From NCBI RefSeq assembly GCF_000685275.1, contig NZ_ARYK01000004.1:300995-364994 (forward strand): DNA of 64,000 nt, read 5' to 3'. The stretch comes from Hyphomonas johnsonii MHS-2 (GTDB lineage Bacteria > Pseudomonadota > Alphaproteobacteria > Caulobacterales > Hyphomonadaceae). Under the pieces are notes generated by a model, which was given only the letters and a program-made list of their open reading frames with translations, did no database searches and was not told the origin of the DNA. Both the position numbers and the translations under genes were made by a program. This document shows, one piece after another, positions 52,575-61,981 of the stretch; positions within the stretch are counted from its first letter, which is position 1, and the number at the start of each line of letters is the position of its first letter.

Positions 52575-53997
52575 CGAAAGCTTCTCCGAACAGTTTGGCA
52601 AGGTGCGGGTTCAGGAACTTGCCCGACGGGTCCATCTCGCGGCGCAGGGCCATGAAGTCCCCGAACCGGGGGTAGAGGGCGGACAGTTCCTCCTTGCCCA
52701 GAGAATGATGCTTGCCCCAGTGCGGGCGCCCGCCATTGGCCCGGTGGATCGGTTCGATCTCCGAGAAGAAATAGTCATATGGCTCGTCAACCGCCGCATG
52801 GATTGCGATCGACATGCGCGGGCCCGCATTGAACGGGCTCAGCCAGGCGTCGTCCGGTGCGATGACGCGCACTTCCATCGGGAAGAACACTTCCTTGTGG
52901 CGCTCCAGTTTCGCAATCACTTCCTTCAGGCCCTTGATGCCGTTCTCGCGGGGCAGGTGGTATTCCATTTCGTTGAACTTGATCGGCCGCGTCGTCGCCA
53001 GCAGCTTGTAGGAGCTGTCGCTGACATCCTCGACCATGCCCTTGGGCAGCGCCTCGCCGATGATCTTGCGCCGCATCCACGGCCACCAGCCGACCGCGTC
53101 GCGCAGGGCCTTCAGCTCTTCCAGCGTGGAATCATCCTCGTTGTCGCCGCGCCCGCTGACCGGGCCCTCGTGCAGGTCGTGGCTGATGCCGGCGCCATAG
53201 CCGGTGTTCGGGAAATAGTAGAATTCGAAATTGCGGTGCTGCTGGATGTACTCCTCGGCCCGTTCGATCAGCGTACCGATCGGCTCGACCCAGACCTGCC
53301 GGTGCAGGTTGAACATCGGCACGGTGCGCAGCGTGTATTCCGTGATGATGCCCAGCGCGCCGAGCGACACCCGCCCCGCCGCGAACAGGTCCGGATTGCT
53401 GTCCGGCGTGACGTCCAGGATGTCGCCTGCCGCCGTGACCATCCGGAAGCCCGCAATATGATCGTGCAGCGCGGTCAGTGTCTCGCCGGTGCCGTGCGTC
53501 GCGGTGGAGAACGTGCCCGCCAGCGTCTGCACATCGATATCCGGCAGGTTCGGCAGCGCCCGTCCGGCATCGGCCAGTTCGGTCGCGGCCTGGAACAGGC
53601 GCGTGCCCGCGCCGAATACGGCAATGCCGGTGTCAGCGTCGATCGCCCTCATGCCGGACATCTGGCTGACATCCACCATCACGCCTTCGCTCGGGGCGAG
53701 GCCGACAAAGGAATGGCCGCTCCCGAACGGGCGGATGCGCGAATCGGTCCGTGCGACCAGCGCACTGAGCGCCCCCTCGCTTGCCGGCCGGCTGATCGCT
53801 TCGGGCGTTGCCCGCTGCACGCCGGACCAGTTCATCCAGCTGTCTTCGCCTTCCGGCGCTTCGGGGAAATCCGGGTCATAGTCCGGTCGCGTAAAGGTGC
53901 GTCGGCCCCAGGCCACGTGCTGGCTGGCCGGAATGGCCACCCCGCCTGCCGCAACCGCGCCGCCCGCCAACAGCATCGTCCGCCGTGAAACCACCAT
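52567..53997 (-). CDS. Tat-exported FAD-dependent oxidase (D-arabinono-1,4-lactone oxidase family)
   Basis: A 476-residue VAO-type flavoprotein. The Tat signal is in VSRRTMLLAGGAVAAGG. The FAD domain has RPFGSGHSFVGLAPSEGVMV, where the His of GSGHS should be the covalent flavin link, and TLAGTFSTATHGTG. The C-terminal ALO domain ends with GGRPHWGKHHSLGKEEL and SGKFLNPHLAKLFG. Oxidises sugar lactones or alcohols with O2 or another acceptor in the periplasm. The gene overlaps the PLP enzyme gene by 8 bp. ATG at 53997 gives the best signal sequence. Confidence 0.88.
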   Translation of the reverse strand: MVVSRRTMLLAGGAVAAGGVAIPASQHVAWGRRTFTRPDYDPDFPEAPEGEDSWMNWSGVQRATPEAISRPASEGALSALVARTDSRIRPFGSGHSFVGLAPSEGVMVDVSQMSGMRAIDADTGIAVFGAGTRLFQAATELADAGRALPNLPDIDVQTLAGTFSTATHGTGETLTALHDHIAGFRMVTAAGDILDVTPDSNPDLFAAGRVSLGALGIITEYTLRTVPMFNLHRQVWVEPIGTLIERAEEYIQQHRNFEFYYFPNTGYGAGISHDLHEGPVSGRGDNEDDSTLEELKALRDAVGWWPWMRRKIIGEALPKGMVEDVSDSSYKLLATTRPIKFNEMEYHLPRENGIKGLKEVIAKLERHKEVFFPMEVRVIAPDDAWLSPFNAGPRMSIAIHAAVDEPYDYFFSEIEPIHRANGGRPHWGKHHSLGKEELSALYPRFGDFMALRREMDPSGKFLNPHLAKLFGEAFDD

Positions 53998-54103
53998 GTC
54001 CGCTCCCCTCGTTTTTCGGGGATTGGACACAGGCGGCTTGCCTGCTGTCAATACATGACGTCGATGTCAGGTTTCGTAGTGTGGGTGCGAGGGCAAATGC
54101 CGC

Positions 54104-54928
54104 TCAGCCCGCAAAGGCCTTCTCGATGACGAATTCGGCCGGCGCCGCGTTCGACCCTTCGGTCAGGCCATGCGCGATCATCAGCCCCTTCACGTCCTGG
54201 ATCATCTCCATCGAGCCGCAGATCATCGCCCGGTCGGTCTCGGGGTTCAGTTTCGGCACGCCGAGATCGGCGAACAGCTTGCCCGTCTCGATCAGCGTCG
54301 TGATCCGGCCCATGTTCGGATGCGGCGTGCGGGTGCAGCTCGTGTACAGGCGCAGCTTGCCGGCAGCCATCTCGCCAACCAGCGGATCCTCGGCAATGGC
54401 GCGGATCAGGTTGGTGGAATAGGCAAGTTCGTCTTCGTCGCGGCATGTGTGCGTGACGATGACCTCGTCATAGCGCTCGTAGGTTTCCGGGTCGCGCACC
54501 AGGCTGGCAAAGGGCGCAAAGCCCGTGCCGGTCGAGAACATGTAGAGGCGCTTGCCGGGGGTCAGTGCGTCGAGCACCAGCGTGCCGGTCGGTTTCTTGC
54601 CCAGTAGCACCTTGTCGCCCGGCTGGATCGCCTGCAGGCGAGAGGTCAGCGGGCCGTCGGGCACCTTGATCGAATAGAATTCCAGTTCGTCGTCCCAGGC
54701 GGGCGAAGCGATGGAATAGGCGCGCAGGATCGGCTTGCCGTCTTCCCTGGGCAGGCCGATCATCACGAACTCGCCGGTGCGGAAGCGGAAACTGCGCGGC
54801 CGGGTCAGCCGGAAGCGGAACAGCCGGTCGGTATAGTGCTCGACGCTGAGGACGGTTTCCTCGGTCGGGGCGTTCGGGTTCACTCTCGGAGCGGTGGCAG
54901 CAGCGGCTGCGGATGCATCAGCGGACAT
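54104..54928 (-). CDS. fpr: Ferredoxin/flavodoxin--NADP+ reductase
   Basis: A 274-residue FNR of the bacterial Fpr type, moving electrons between NADPH and ferredoxin or flavodoxin. FAD is bound by LRAYSIASP (about 70-78), NADP by FSTGTGFAPFASLVRDPETY and GSMEMIQDVKGLM, and the C-terminus ends VIEKAFAG. A short Ala-rich tail precedes the fold (residues 1-20). 106 bp upstream of the FAD oxidase on the same strand. Fpr is usually involved in oxidative stress or Fe-S biogenesis. Confidence 0.93.
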   Translation of the reverse strand: MSADASAAAAATAPRVNPNAPTEETVLSVEHYTDRLFRFRLTRPRSFRFRTGEFVMIGLPREDGKPILRAYSIASPAWDDELEFYSIKVPDGPLTSRLQAIQPGDKVLLGKKPTGTLVLDALTPGKRLYMFSTGTGFAPFASLVRDPETYERYDEVIVTHTCRDEDELAYSTNLIRAIAEDPLVGEMAAGKLRLYTSCTRTPHPNMGRITTLIETGKLFADLGVPKLNPETDRAMICGSMEMIQDVKGLMIAHGLTEGSNAAPAEFVIEKAFAG

Positions 54929-55017
54929 TGGCGGGCCTCATTTCGGGGGCGGCTATTCAGTTTCTGTGCCGCAAATGAAGCCTGCTGCCGGCAAAAGCAA
55001 GGCGGCAGATGGGGTGT

Positions 55018-55578
55018 TTAGTTTTCCTGAAGGGTCGCAGCGGGCAGCATGTCCGGCCAGTCCGACACCCAGTGGATGTCCGCATCCCGGATCGAATGGG
55101 CGCCTTTCAGCTCGTAGATATTCTCGTAGCCATAGCCGTAAAGGTTGATGAAGGTCGGCACATTCAGCGCCAGTTCGACGCGCTTCACCATCACCGGAGC
55201 CACATTGTCGCTGAAATTGTTGTTGCAATAGATCAGGATGCGCGTCGTCTTGTCGCCCAGTGCCTTGGCCAGTTTGGCATCGGTGAAATCGGAGAAGTTG
55301 ACGTTGATGGCGCCCTCGATGTGGCCCATGTGGAAGGCCTCCGAACTGCGCGTGTCGAGCAGGATCGTGTCCGGGTCGGCCTTCATTGCATTGAACGTGT
55401 CCAGGTCCACCAGGCGTGTCTGGCGATAGGCGCCGAGTTCTCCGCTGAGGCCGACAAAGCCGTCATAATCGATCTGCGCATCGGGCGCGTCAGGCGCCTC
55501 GGCATTCGCCATCAGGCCGCAGCCGATAAAGGTGGCCAGGGTGATGAGTCCCAATATGACATTCCGCTTCACGCCCAC
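55018..55578 (-). CDS. Exported rhodanese-like protein
   Basis: A 186-residue secreted protein: signal peptide with hydrophobic core VILGLITLATFIGCG and a likely cut in ANAEAPD (or a lipobox at IGC). The rhodanese domain (about 60-160) has TILLDTRSSEAFHMGHIEGA and the active-site loop LIYCNNNFSDN, so the Cys is present. Such proteins transfer sulfane sulfur or act as thiol redox partners in the periplasm. First of four minus-strand genes that run to 51294 (89-bp gap to fpr). Confidence 0.85.
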   Translation of the reverse strand: MGVKRNVILGLITLATFIGCGLMANAEAPDAPDAQIDYDGFVGLSGELGAYRQTRLVDLDTFNAMKADPDTILLDTRSSEAFHMGHIEGAINVNFSDFTDAKLAKALGDKTTRILIYCNNNFSDNVAPVMVKRVELALNVPTFINLYGYGYENIYELKGAHSIRDADIHWVSDWPDMLPAATLQEN

Positions 55579-55746
55579 TGGATCTCTCCTTCGTGTTTCC
55601 AGTTCTGTGAATCTTCGCTCGCAAATGAGGCGAGAATGGGGAAGAAGGCCGGGCCTTGTCGGGGCGCGCCATTTACAGTGCCAACGTCGGGTTGCGCGAA
55701 CCGCCCGGCTTTGGCATGACGCCGGTCAGCACCCCGGGACATTTGC

Positions 55747-56325
55747 ATGACCACCAAACCGCCTCGTTACGAGTTTCGCTGCTGGCCGGAAGATTTCGAC
55801 GTTCACGCGGCCCGCGCCGCCGCCCAGCTTGATTTCGACCAGACTGAATCGCGCACTGACATCTACCTGCTGGCGCCCGGTCGCACCGACCTGACGCCCA
55901 AGCTGCGCGGTGGCAGCGTGCTGGAGCTGAAGGCACGGCTCGGCACCCGGGGCGTGCTGGAACGCTGGCATCCGGTGTTCAGCGATGCCTTCCCGCTCGA
56001 CACCGATGTCCTGACCCTGCTGGCCGGCCTGTTCCCGGATGTCGATGCGCGCGCCTGCACCAGCCCGGATGCGCTCTGCGCCGCGATTGCCGGCCATGCC
56101 GACGTGCGCCATGTCGCCAAGACACGCCGCAAGCATGTCGCCAATGGCCTGCGCGCGGAGATCACCGAGGCGGCGTGCAACGGCCGTGTCAACAGGTCGA
56201 TCGCCTTCGAGTGCGAGGACGCCAGCCAGCTGGATGCCCAACTCGCGGCGCTCGGCCTCAGCGGGTTCGCCAATATCAATTATGGGGCCGCCCTGCGCGC
56301 GCCGGGCCTGTTCGGTCCCGCCTGA
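55747..56325 (+). CDS. Uncharacterised protein with CYTH/TTM-like features
   Basis: A 192-residue protein. The start YEFRCWPEDFD, the strand TDIYLLAPGRTDLTPKLRGG and ELKARLGTRGVLERWHP look like strands of the triphosphate-tunnel (CYTH) fold, where basic and acidic residues line a tunnel; the C-terminal half is ARACTSPDALCAAIAG and a small ANINYGAALRA. The usual ExExK of CYTH is not complete (only RYEFR), so assignment is tentative. The gene stands alone and convergent to tdk. Confidence 0.55.
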   Translation: MTTKPPRYEFRCWPEDFDVHAARAAAQLDFDQTESRTDIYLLAPGRTDLTPKLRGGSVLELKARLGTRGVLERWHPVFSDAFPLDTDVLTLLAGLFPDVDARACTSPDALCAAIAGHADVRHVAKTRRKHVANGLRAEITEAACNGRVNRSIAFECEDASQLDAQLAALGLSGFANINYGAALRAPGLFGPA

Positions 56326-56331
56326 GCCGGG

Positions 56332-56919
56332 TCAGCCGGTCGGGAAGCGCCCCATGCGTTCTTCCCAGTGGCGCCGGCAGAGGGAGAGATAGGTGGTCTT
56401 CTCGATCGACACCTGGTCACCCTCGGTCAGCGCCTTGCCGTCGGGCCCCAGGCGCACGACCATCGTGGCCTTGCTGCCGCATTCACAGATCGTGCGGATC
56501 TCGCGCAGGTTGTCGGCAATCGCCAGCAGCGCCGCCGACCCCTCGAACAGCTCGCCCCTGAAATCGGTGCGCAGGCCATAGGCCAGAACCGGCACATGCA
56601 GGTAGTCGGTCACCCGTGCCAGTTGCCAGACCTGTTGCTTGGTCAGGAATTGCGCCTCGTCGACAAAGATCGCGTCGAGCCGTCCCTTGGCCATCACATC
56701 CTGCACCAGCGCGAACAGGTCGACCGTGTCGGAATACAGCGTCGCTTCGGAACTGATCCCGATGCGCGACGAGATATGCCCGTCCTCCGTGCCGCCATAC
56801 AGCTCGGACGTCAGCAACAGCACGTCCATGCCCCGCTCACGATAATTGTGCGCCGCCTGGAGCAGGATCGTCGACTTGCCCGCATTCATCGCGGCATAGG
56901 AAAAGTACAGCTTGGCCAT
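56332..56919 (-). CDS. tdk: Thymidine kinase (type II)
   Basis: A 195-residue salvage kinase. The ATP site is YAAMNAGKST (about residues 8-17), the Walker B-like DAIFVDEAQFL, the lasso region ELFEGSAALLAIAD, and the zinc ligands CECGSKA and LCRRHWEE. Phosphorylates thymidine with ATP. The N-terminus AKLYFSY is the normal start. Ends 6 bp from the CYTH-like gene; it precedes ggt by only 11 bp upstream. Confidence 0.95.
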   Translation of the reverse strand: MAKLYFSYAAMNAGKSTILLQAAHNYRERGMDVLLLTSELYGGTEDGHISSRIGISSEATLYSDTVDLFALVQDVMAKGRLDAIFVDEAQFLTKQQVWQLARVTDYLHVPVLAYGLRTDFRGELFEGSAALLAIADNLREIRTICECGSKATMVVRLGPDGKALTEGDQVSIEKTTYLSLCRRHWEERMGRFPTG

Positions 56920-56930
56920 GCCGGAACAGC

Positions 56931-58754
56931 CTATTCCAGTGCTTTGGCCACGCCTTCGCGGCGCGGGTCAGCGCCGCCTTCAAGCCCGTCGTCACGCACG
57001 ACGATGACATGCAACCCGGAAATCTCTCCGGTGCGTTCCTCGACACTATAGCCCATCGTGCGCAGGGCTTCGGCGGCTTCCGGGCCGCCTTCGCGGTCGA
57101 TCTCGACAGCAACCGTATCGCCGCGCGCGATGATGTTCGGCAGGTTGATCGCCTCCTGTGCCGTCAGGCCCGTCTCCAGCACGCCGACCAGCGTCTTGGC
57201 GACATAGGCAATGATCGAATTGCCGCCGGGCGACCCGGTCACCATGAACAGGTCACCGGCTTCATCGAACACCAGCGTCGGCGACATCGAGCTGCGCGGC
57301 CGCTTGCCGGAGCCCGGTGCGTTGGCCACCGGCAGGCCGCCCGCAGTCGGTGCGCGGGAGAAGTCGGTCAGCTGGTTGTTCAGCAGGAAGCCGTGCGTCA
57401 TCCGTGACGACCCGAAGGCCGATTCAACGGTGGCCGTCATCGACACGGCGTTGCCGTCAGTATCGATGATGGAAACATGCGTCGTGCCCGGCGCATGTTC
57501 GGTCTGGTCCTGGCCCCACATGCCGATCATCGGGCTGCGGCCGAGAATGACCCCCGGATCGCCGGGCGTGGCATGGCCGTCCGGTGCGAAGGCCTGCTTG
57601 GCACGCTCCCGGATGTAGACCGGATTGATCAGGTCATCCGATGGAACGGTCACCTTGTCGGCATCGGCCACGTAATAGTCGCGGTCGGCATAGGCGAGGC
57701 GCTGCGCATCGACGAAGATCTTGAGGAAATAGTCTTCCGTCACGCGCACGTTGTCGGCCGGTTTCATGGCATCATAGAGGCCCATGATCTCGTTCTGGGC
57801 GATGCCCCCGGAGCTTGGCGGCGGCGCCGAGCAGATCCGGTAGCCGGTCGGCAGCGTGCCGCAGAGGGCAGGGCGAACCTTGACGGTATAGTTGGACAGG
57901 TCTTCCAGCGTCATCATGCCGCCATCAGGCGCGGCATTCGTCGCGGCAACGATGCTCTCGGCAATCTCGCCCTTGTAGAAGGCGCTCGGGCCCTCCGCCG
58001 CAATCGCTTTCAGCGTGGCGGCATAGTCCGGGTTCGTGCGCACATAGCCCACCGGCAGCGGCTCGCCGTCCGGATAGAAATAGGCCGACGTGACCGGATT
58101 GTCGTCGAGGTTGATGACAGCGCGCAGGCGCTCCGAGGCGAGGGCCTCGTGGAGTTTCTCGCCGACCTTGAAGCCATTCTCGGCCAGGCGGATGGCGGGC
58201 GCGAAATTGGCGGCCCAGTCGCCGGTGCCGGCGGCGTCATGTGCGGTCTTGTACAGTGCGACCTGTCCCGGCACGCCAACGGAATGGCCGGACTGCCAGG
58301 CCTCGATGAAGCCCATCACCTTACCGTCCTTGACGAAATAGTCCGGCGTCGCGGCGGCCGGCGCCACTTCGCGGCCATCGAAGACGGTGATCTCGTCCTT
58401 GGCGCGGTCGTAATACACCATGAACGCGCCGCCACCGAGGCCGGAACTTTCCGGTTCCACCAGCCCGAGCACGGCATGGACGGCGATCGCGGCATCAATC
58501 GCGTTGCCGCCATTGCGCATCACTTCCAGCCCCGCCTCGACGGCTGCCGGGTTCGCGGCAGCCACCATGGCGCCCTTGGTCCAGCTGAGATCGCCAAGCG
58601 CCGGTGCCTCGACCGAATCCGCGGCCTTCTGCGCTTCGGTCTGGGCATCAGGGCGCGTATCGTCCGGCGCCGCGCAGGCCGCCAGTGCGAGGCCGGATAT
58701 GGCCATCAGCATGGACCTGAAGGAGGGGCGAGCGGGGAGAAGGCGAGCGTACAT
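56931..58754 (-). CDS. ggt: Gamma-glutamyltransferase (glutathione hydrolase), lipoprotein
   Basis: A 607-residue Ntn hydrolase that cleaves glutathione in the periplasm. The signal ends LALAACAAPD (lipobox). The large subunit begins KGAMVAAANPAAVEAGLEVM with RNGGNAIDAAIA, and GLGGGAFMVYYD. Autoprocessing leaves the nucleophilic Thr of GTTHVSIIDTDGNAV (about residue 423), and GFLLNNQLTDFS and GSPGGNSIIAYV complete the donor site. It is complete and normal in length. Divergent from the DmpA-type gene. Confidence 0.95.
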   Translation of the reverse strand: MYARLLPARPSFRSMLMAISGLALAACAAPDDTRPDAQTEAQKAADSVEAPALGDLSWTKGAMVAAANPAAVEAGLEVMRNGGNAIDAAIAVHAVLGLVEPESSGLGGGAFMVYYDRAKDEITVFDGREVAPAAATPDYFVKDGKVMGFIEAWQSGHSVGVPGQVALYKTAHDAAGTGDWAANFAPAIRLAENGFKVGEKLHEALASERLRAVINLDDNPVTSAYFYPDGEPLPVGYVRTNPDYAATLKAIAAEGPSAFYKGEIAESIVAATNAAPDGGMMTLEDLSNYTVKVRPALCGTLPTGYRICSAPPPSSGGIAQNEIMGLYDAMKPADNVRVTEDYFLKIFVDAQRLAYADRDYYVADADKVTVPSDDLINPVYIRERAKQAFAPDGHATPGDPGVILGRSPMIGMWGQDQTEHAPGTTHVSIIDTDGNAVSMTATVESAFGSSRMTHGFLLNNQLTDFSRAPTAGGLPVANAPGSGKRPRSSMSPTLVFDEAGDLFMVTGSPGGNSIIAYVAKTLVGVLETGLTAQEAINLPNIIARGDTVAVEIDREGGPEAAEALRTMGYSVEERTGEISGLHVIVVRDDGLEGGADPRREGVAKALE

Positions 58755-58829
58755 GGAAAACCCTTTGCTTGGCGCAGTGTGCGGCTGACCTTAAGAGACT
58801 CAGCCAGGAAGTAAAAGACAAAGGCAGAC

Positions 58830-59813
58830 ATGATGGCAAAGCCCGGCCCACGCAACCTGATTACCGATGTCGAGGGCATTCTTGTCGGGCATGCCGAAGA
58901 CAGCGATGTGCGCAGCGGCACGACGGTGATCCTGGCTGAAAAGCCTGCCCTTGCAGCCGTTGCCGTCGCCGGCGGCGCGCCCGGCACCCGCGAGACAGAC
59001 TTGCTGGCCGCCGGCACGCTGGTCGATTCGGTTGATGCGATTGTCCTGTCCGGCGGCAGTTCCTTCGGCCTTGCCGCCGCAGACGGCGTCGCTGCCTGCC
59101 TCAAGGCCGAAGGGCGCGGCTTCGGCCTGATCGACCTGCCGAGCGTGCCGAAGGCGCCGATCGTGCCTGCCGCGATCCTCTACGACCTCGCCAATGGCGG
59201 CAACAAGGACTGGGGCGATACGTCTCCCTATGCCGGGCTCGGCCGCAAGGCCTTCGCAGCGGCTGCCGCGACATTCGAACAGGGCCGCACGGGGGCTGGC
59301 CACGGCGCGGCCGCCGGCACCCATCTGGGCGGGACAGGGTCGGCCAGCATCGTCACCGGCGACGGGTTCACCGTCGGGGCGCTGGCCGCCGTCAACTGCT
59401 ACGGATCGGTCTTCATGCCGGGCACCGATGCCTTCTGGGCCTGGCCCTACGAGATCGACGGCGAATTCGGCGGCGCCCGGCCACCGGCGGATTTCACCAT
59501 GGACGCCGAAGACTGGGGCGCGGCCAAGGTCAATCCCGGTCTCGGCCAGAACACGACGATTGCCTGCATTGCCACCGATGCCGCCCTGACCCCCGGCGAA
59601 GCCCAGCGCGTTGCCCGGATGGCGCTGTCGGGATTCTCGCGCGCCATCCGTCCGGTCTTCGCACCGTTCGACGGTGACGCGGTGTTCGTGCTCTCCACCG
59701 GCGCCCGCCCGTTGCCATCGCCGGCACCAGGCGCGCTTGCCCGCATCGGGGAACTTGCAGCCGCAACGCTGGCGCGTGCCATTGCGAAAGGCGTATACTC
59801 TTCCAGGCAATAG
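58830..59813 (+). CDS. P1 family peptidase (DmpA/beta-aminopeptidase type)
   Basis: A 327-residue Ntn-like peptidase that self-cleaves between Gly192 and Ser193 in [10 protein letters not shown], leaving Ser as nucleophile. Other family marks are [32 protein letters not shown] and [11 protein letters not shown]. It hydrolyses N-terminal amino acids from small or beta-peptides. No signal peptide is visible, so it is probably cytosolic. It is divergent from ggt and followed 13 bp later by the first trypsin-like gene. Confidence 0.9.
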   Translation: MMAKPGPRNLITDVEGILVGHAEDSDVRSGTTVILAEKPALAAVAVAGGAPGTRETDLLAAGTLVDSVDAIVLSGGSSFGLAAADGVAACLKAEGRGFGLIDLPSVPKAPIVPAAILYDLANGGNKDWGDTSPYAGLGRKAFAAAAATFEQGRTGAGHGAAAGTHLGGTGSASIVTGDGFTVGALAAVNCYGSVFMPGTDAFWAWPYEIDGEFGGARPPADFTMDAEDWGAAKVNPGLGQNTTIACIATDAALTPGEAQRVARMALSGFSRAIRPVFAPFDGDAVFVLSTGARPLPSPAPGALARIGELAAATLARAIAKGVYSSRQ

Positions 59814-59826
59814 GGGATACGCAGAC

Positions 59827-60774
59827 ATGAGACGCTCAGCACGATGGGGCCTCGCCCTTGCCACACTGGCACTCGCAACGGCCTGTGTGGTCGCCGGCAG
59901 GGACGCCGACCCGGCAGACTGGCCGGGCATTGCCTCCATGCAATCGGTTTCGGGGCGCGACTTCTATCACGAGTGCGGCGCGACCATGATTTCCCAAAGC
60001 TGGGCCCTCACGGCGGCCCATTGCGTCGAGACGGCCCGCATCGAGGGTGGCCGCCGCGCCATCCAGTACGTGCCGGACGCTGACGGCCAACTCGTCCGCT
60101 TCGGCCCGATGATCGTCACCATCGGGGCAGGGGACCTGCGCCGGGTCACCAAGGGAACCGTGTTTCCCGTGAAGGGCATCACCGTCCATCCCGGCTATAC
60201 GCGCGGCCATCCCGAACGCGGCAACGACCTTGCCCTCCTGCACATCGATGGCGCATGGACCGGCCCGGTCGCCAGGCTCGACGGCCTGACCGGCAGCGTC
60301 GATTCGTTTGATCCGCCCTATATGGAACTGATGGTTGCCGGCTACGGCAAGACCGGCGAACAGGCCACCAGCCAGGAAGCGGCCAGCCGCAGCGGCCGGC
60401 ACCTCACCGCCCCGATGATGGTCCTGCAGCAGGCCGACCTGCCGAAGATCGGCGGCGAGGCCTGCAAGGCCCGGATCGCGGAACTGATCACCCAGTATGG
60501 CCTGCAGGACGACTATGCCGGCGTCAGCGTCACGCCGGACACCCAGATCTGCGCCGGGGCCGGCTATGCGGATTCCTGCCAGGGCGACAGCGGTGGTCCG
60601 CTGGCCCAGTGGGGCAATGGCGGGGCGGGGCCCGTTCAGGTCGGTGTCGTCAGCTGGGGCCTCGGCTGTGGCCGGCAGGACAGCCCGGGTGTGTACATGC
60701 GGGTGTCGGCCTATGCCGGCTGGATCGCCCGTGAAACCGGCATCACACCCACCGTCACCCCTGCCGCTCCCTGA
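59827..60774 (+). CDS. Trypsin-like serine protease (S1), probable lipoprotein
   Basis: A 315-residue secreted S1 protease. The signal ends LALATAC at Cys20, and [12 protein letters not shown] begins at once. Triad: His65 in TAAHCV, Asp in GNDLALL (about residue 137), Ser255 in CQGDSGGPL; Asp249 before it (DSCQGDS) sets Arg/Lys specificity. The mature N-terminus VVAG (normally IVGG) follows the signal with at most one residue between, so little or no propeptide remains. Tandem with a paralogue 77 bp downstream. Confidence 0.88.
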   Translation: MRRSARWGLALATLALATACVVAGRDADPADWPGIASMQSVSGRDFYHECGATMISQSWALTAAHCVETARIEGGRRAIQYVPDADGQLVRFGPMIVTIGAGDLRRVTKGTVFPVKGITVHPGYTRGHPERGNDLALLHIDGAWTGPVARLDGLTGSVDSFDPPYMELMVAGYGKTGEQATSQEAASRSGRHLTAPMMVLQQADLPKIGGEACKARIAELITQYGLQDDYAGVSVTPDTQICAGAGYADSCQGDSGGPLAQWGNGGAGPVQVGVVSWGLGCGRQDSPGVYMRVSAYAGWIARETGITPTVTPAAP

Positions 60775-60851
60775 CCGCCTTCCCACCGGCCACCTTGCCG
60801 GCCCCCGCCCGACAGGCGTAAGCTGCCCTCCGGAAGCGAGGACAGCACGTC

Positions 60852-61823
60852 ATGTACGGGTCGGCATATCGCACGGTGTTCAGGACACTTTCTGTCCTGG
60901 CCTGCGCCTGCGTCGTCATGGCTGCCTCGGCATCTGCACAGATCATTGCAGGACGCGACGCCAGCGCCGATGACTGGCCGGGCATCGCTTCACTGCAGAC
61001 GGCGCTGGGCCATTCCCTGTTCCACGAGTGCGGCGCCACGGTGATTTCCCCCGACTGGGCCCTCACCGCCGCCCACTGCGTTGAAAATGCAAGGATTGAT
61101 CCGGCAGGCCGCGCCGTCCAGTACGTCGCCGAGGATGACGGGGCCCTCGTCCGGTTCGGCACCCTGCGCATCGCCATCGGCGCCGCCGACCTGCGCCGGA
61201 TGGTGTCGGGCACCGTGTTTCCCCTCAGCCGGGTCGTGGTCCATCCCGCCTATGTCCCCGGTGCGCCCGAGGCCGGCAATGACATCGCCCTGCTGCGCCT
61301 CGAAGCCCCGTGGGACGGCCCGCTCACCCGCGTCGATGGCCTCACGGCGCTCGCCTCGGATGACGCCGGCCGCTCCGGCACGCCGCTCCTCGTTGCCGGC
61401 TATGGCCGCACCGGGGAAGATGCCCCCGGCGAGGAAGCCTTCAGCCGCACCGGCCGCCAGCTGAGTGCGCCGAAGATGCGCCTCCAGGAAGGCGTCGTGC
61501 CCGTTGTCGATACCGTGTCCTGCCAGCAGCAGATCGACAGCCTGGTCGAAACCTATGGCCTGTCGGCCGCCTATGGATCGGTGCGCATCAGTCCGGACGC
61601 CCAGGTCTGCGCCGGGGCCGGCACCACGGATTCCTGCCAGGGCGACAGTGGCGGCCCGCTCGCCTACCGCGATTTTGACGGCCCGCCCGTACAGGTCGGC
61701 GTGGTCAGCTGGGGCCTTGGCTGCGGCCGCCCGGAAAGCCCCGGAATCTACACGCGCGTCTCGGCCTATGCCGGCTGGATCTCCGGCGTGACCGGGCTCG
61801 ACATGGCCCCGCCGCAGCCCTGA
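60852..61823 (+). CDS. Trypsin-like serine protease (S1), secreted paralogue
   Basis: A 323-residue relative of the preceding gene. The signal peptide ends ASASAQ, then IIAGRDASADDW starts the protease domain. The triad is complete: TAAHCV, GNDIALL and CQGDSGGPL, with TDSCQGDS again indicating Arg/Lys specificity. Unlike the first, it has no lipobox, so it should be soluble in periplasm or secreted. One residue (Q) at most remains before IIAG. No LTD inhibitor gene is seen nearby. The tandem arrangement implies gene duplication. Confidence 0.9.
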   Translation: MYGSAYRTVFRTLSVLACACVVMAASASAQIIAGRDASADDWPGIASLQTALGHSLFHECGATVISPDWALTAAHCVENARIDPAGRAVQYVAEDDGALVRFGTLRIAIGAADLRRMVSGTVFPLSRVVVHPAYVPGAPEAGNDIALLRLEAPWDGPLTRVDGLTALASDDAGRSGTPLLVAGYGRTGEDAPGEEAFSRTGRQLSAPKMRLQEGVVPVVDTVSCQQQIDSLVETYGLSAAYGSVRISPDAQVCAGAGTTDSCQGDSGGPLAYRDFDGPPVQVGVVSWGLGCGRPESPGIYTRVSAYAGWISGVTGLDMAPPQP

Positions 61824-61849
61824 GTGCAGTTTTGCCCGAAAAGCCGTGT

Positions 61850-61881
61850 CAGGCAGGCTTGCAAGGGGAGAAACCTGCCTG
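61850..61881. terminator. Inverted repeat between the protease and tRNA
   Basis: CAGGCAGG (61850-61857) and CCTGCCTG (61874-61881) form a perfect 8-bp stem with a 16-nt loop, 26 bp after the protease stop. No T-run follows directly, but position suggests a terminator. Confidence 0.5.
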
Positions 61882-61904
61882 TATGTGTCCGCCTTCTTTG
61901 GCAG

Positions 61905-61981
61905 GCACCCGTAGCTCAGCTGGATAGAGCACCAGACTACGAATCTGGGGGTCGGGCGTTCGAATCGCTCCGGGTGCACCA
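61905..61981 (+). tRNA. tRNA-Arg (anticodon ACG)
   Basis: A 77-nt cloverleaf. Acceptor stem GCACCCG (61905-61911) pairs with CGGGTGC (61971-61977), followed by A and an encoded CCA (61979-61981). D-arm GCTC/GAGC, anticodon stem CCAGA/TCTGG with loop CTACGAA, so the anticodon is ACG (61939-61941) and would be read with inosine for CGN Arg codons. T-loop TTCGAAT is present with a GGGCG/CGCTC stem. Complete. Confidence 0.96.
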
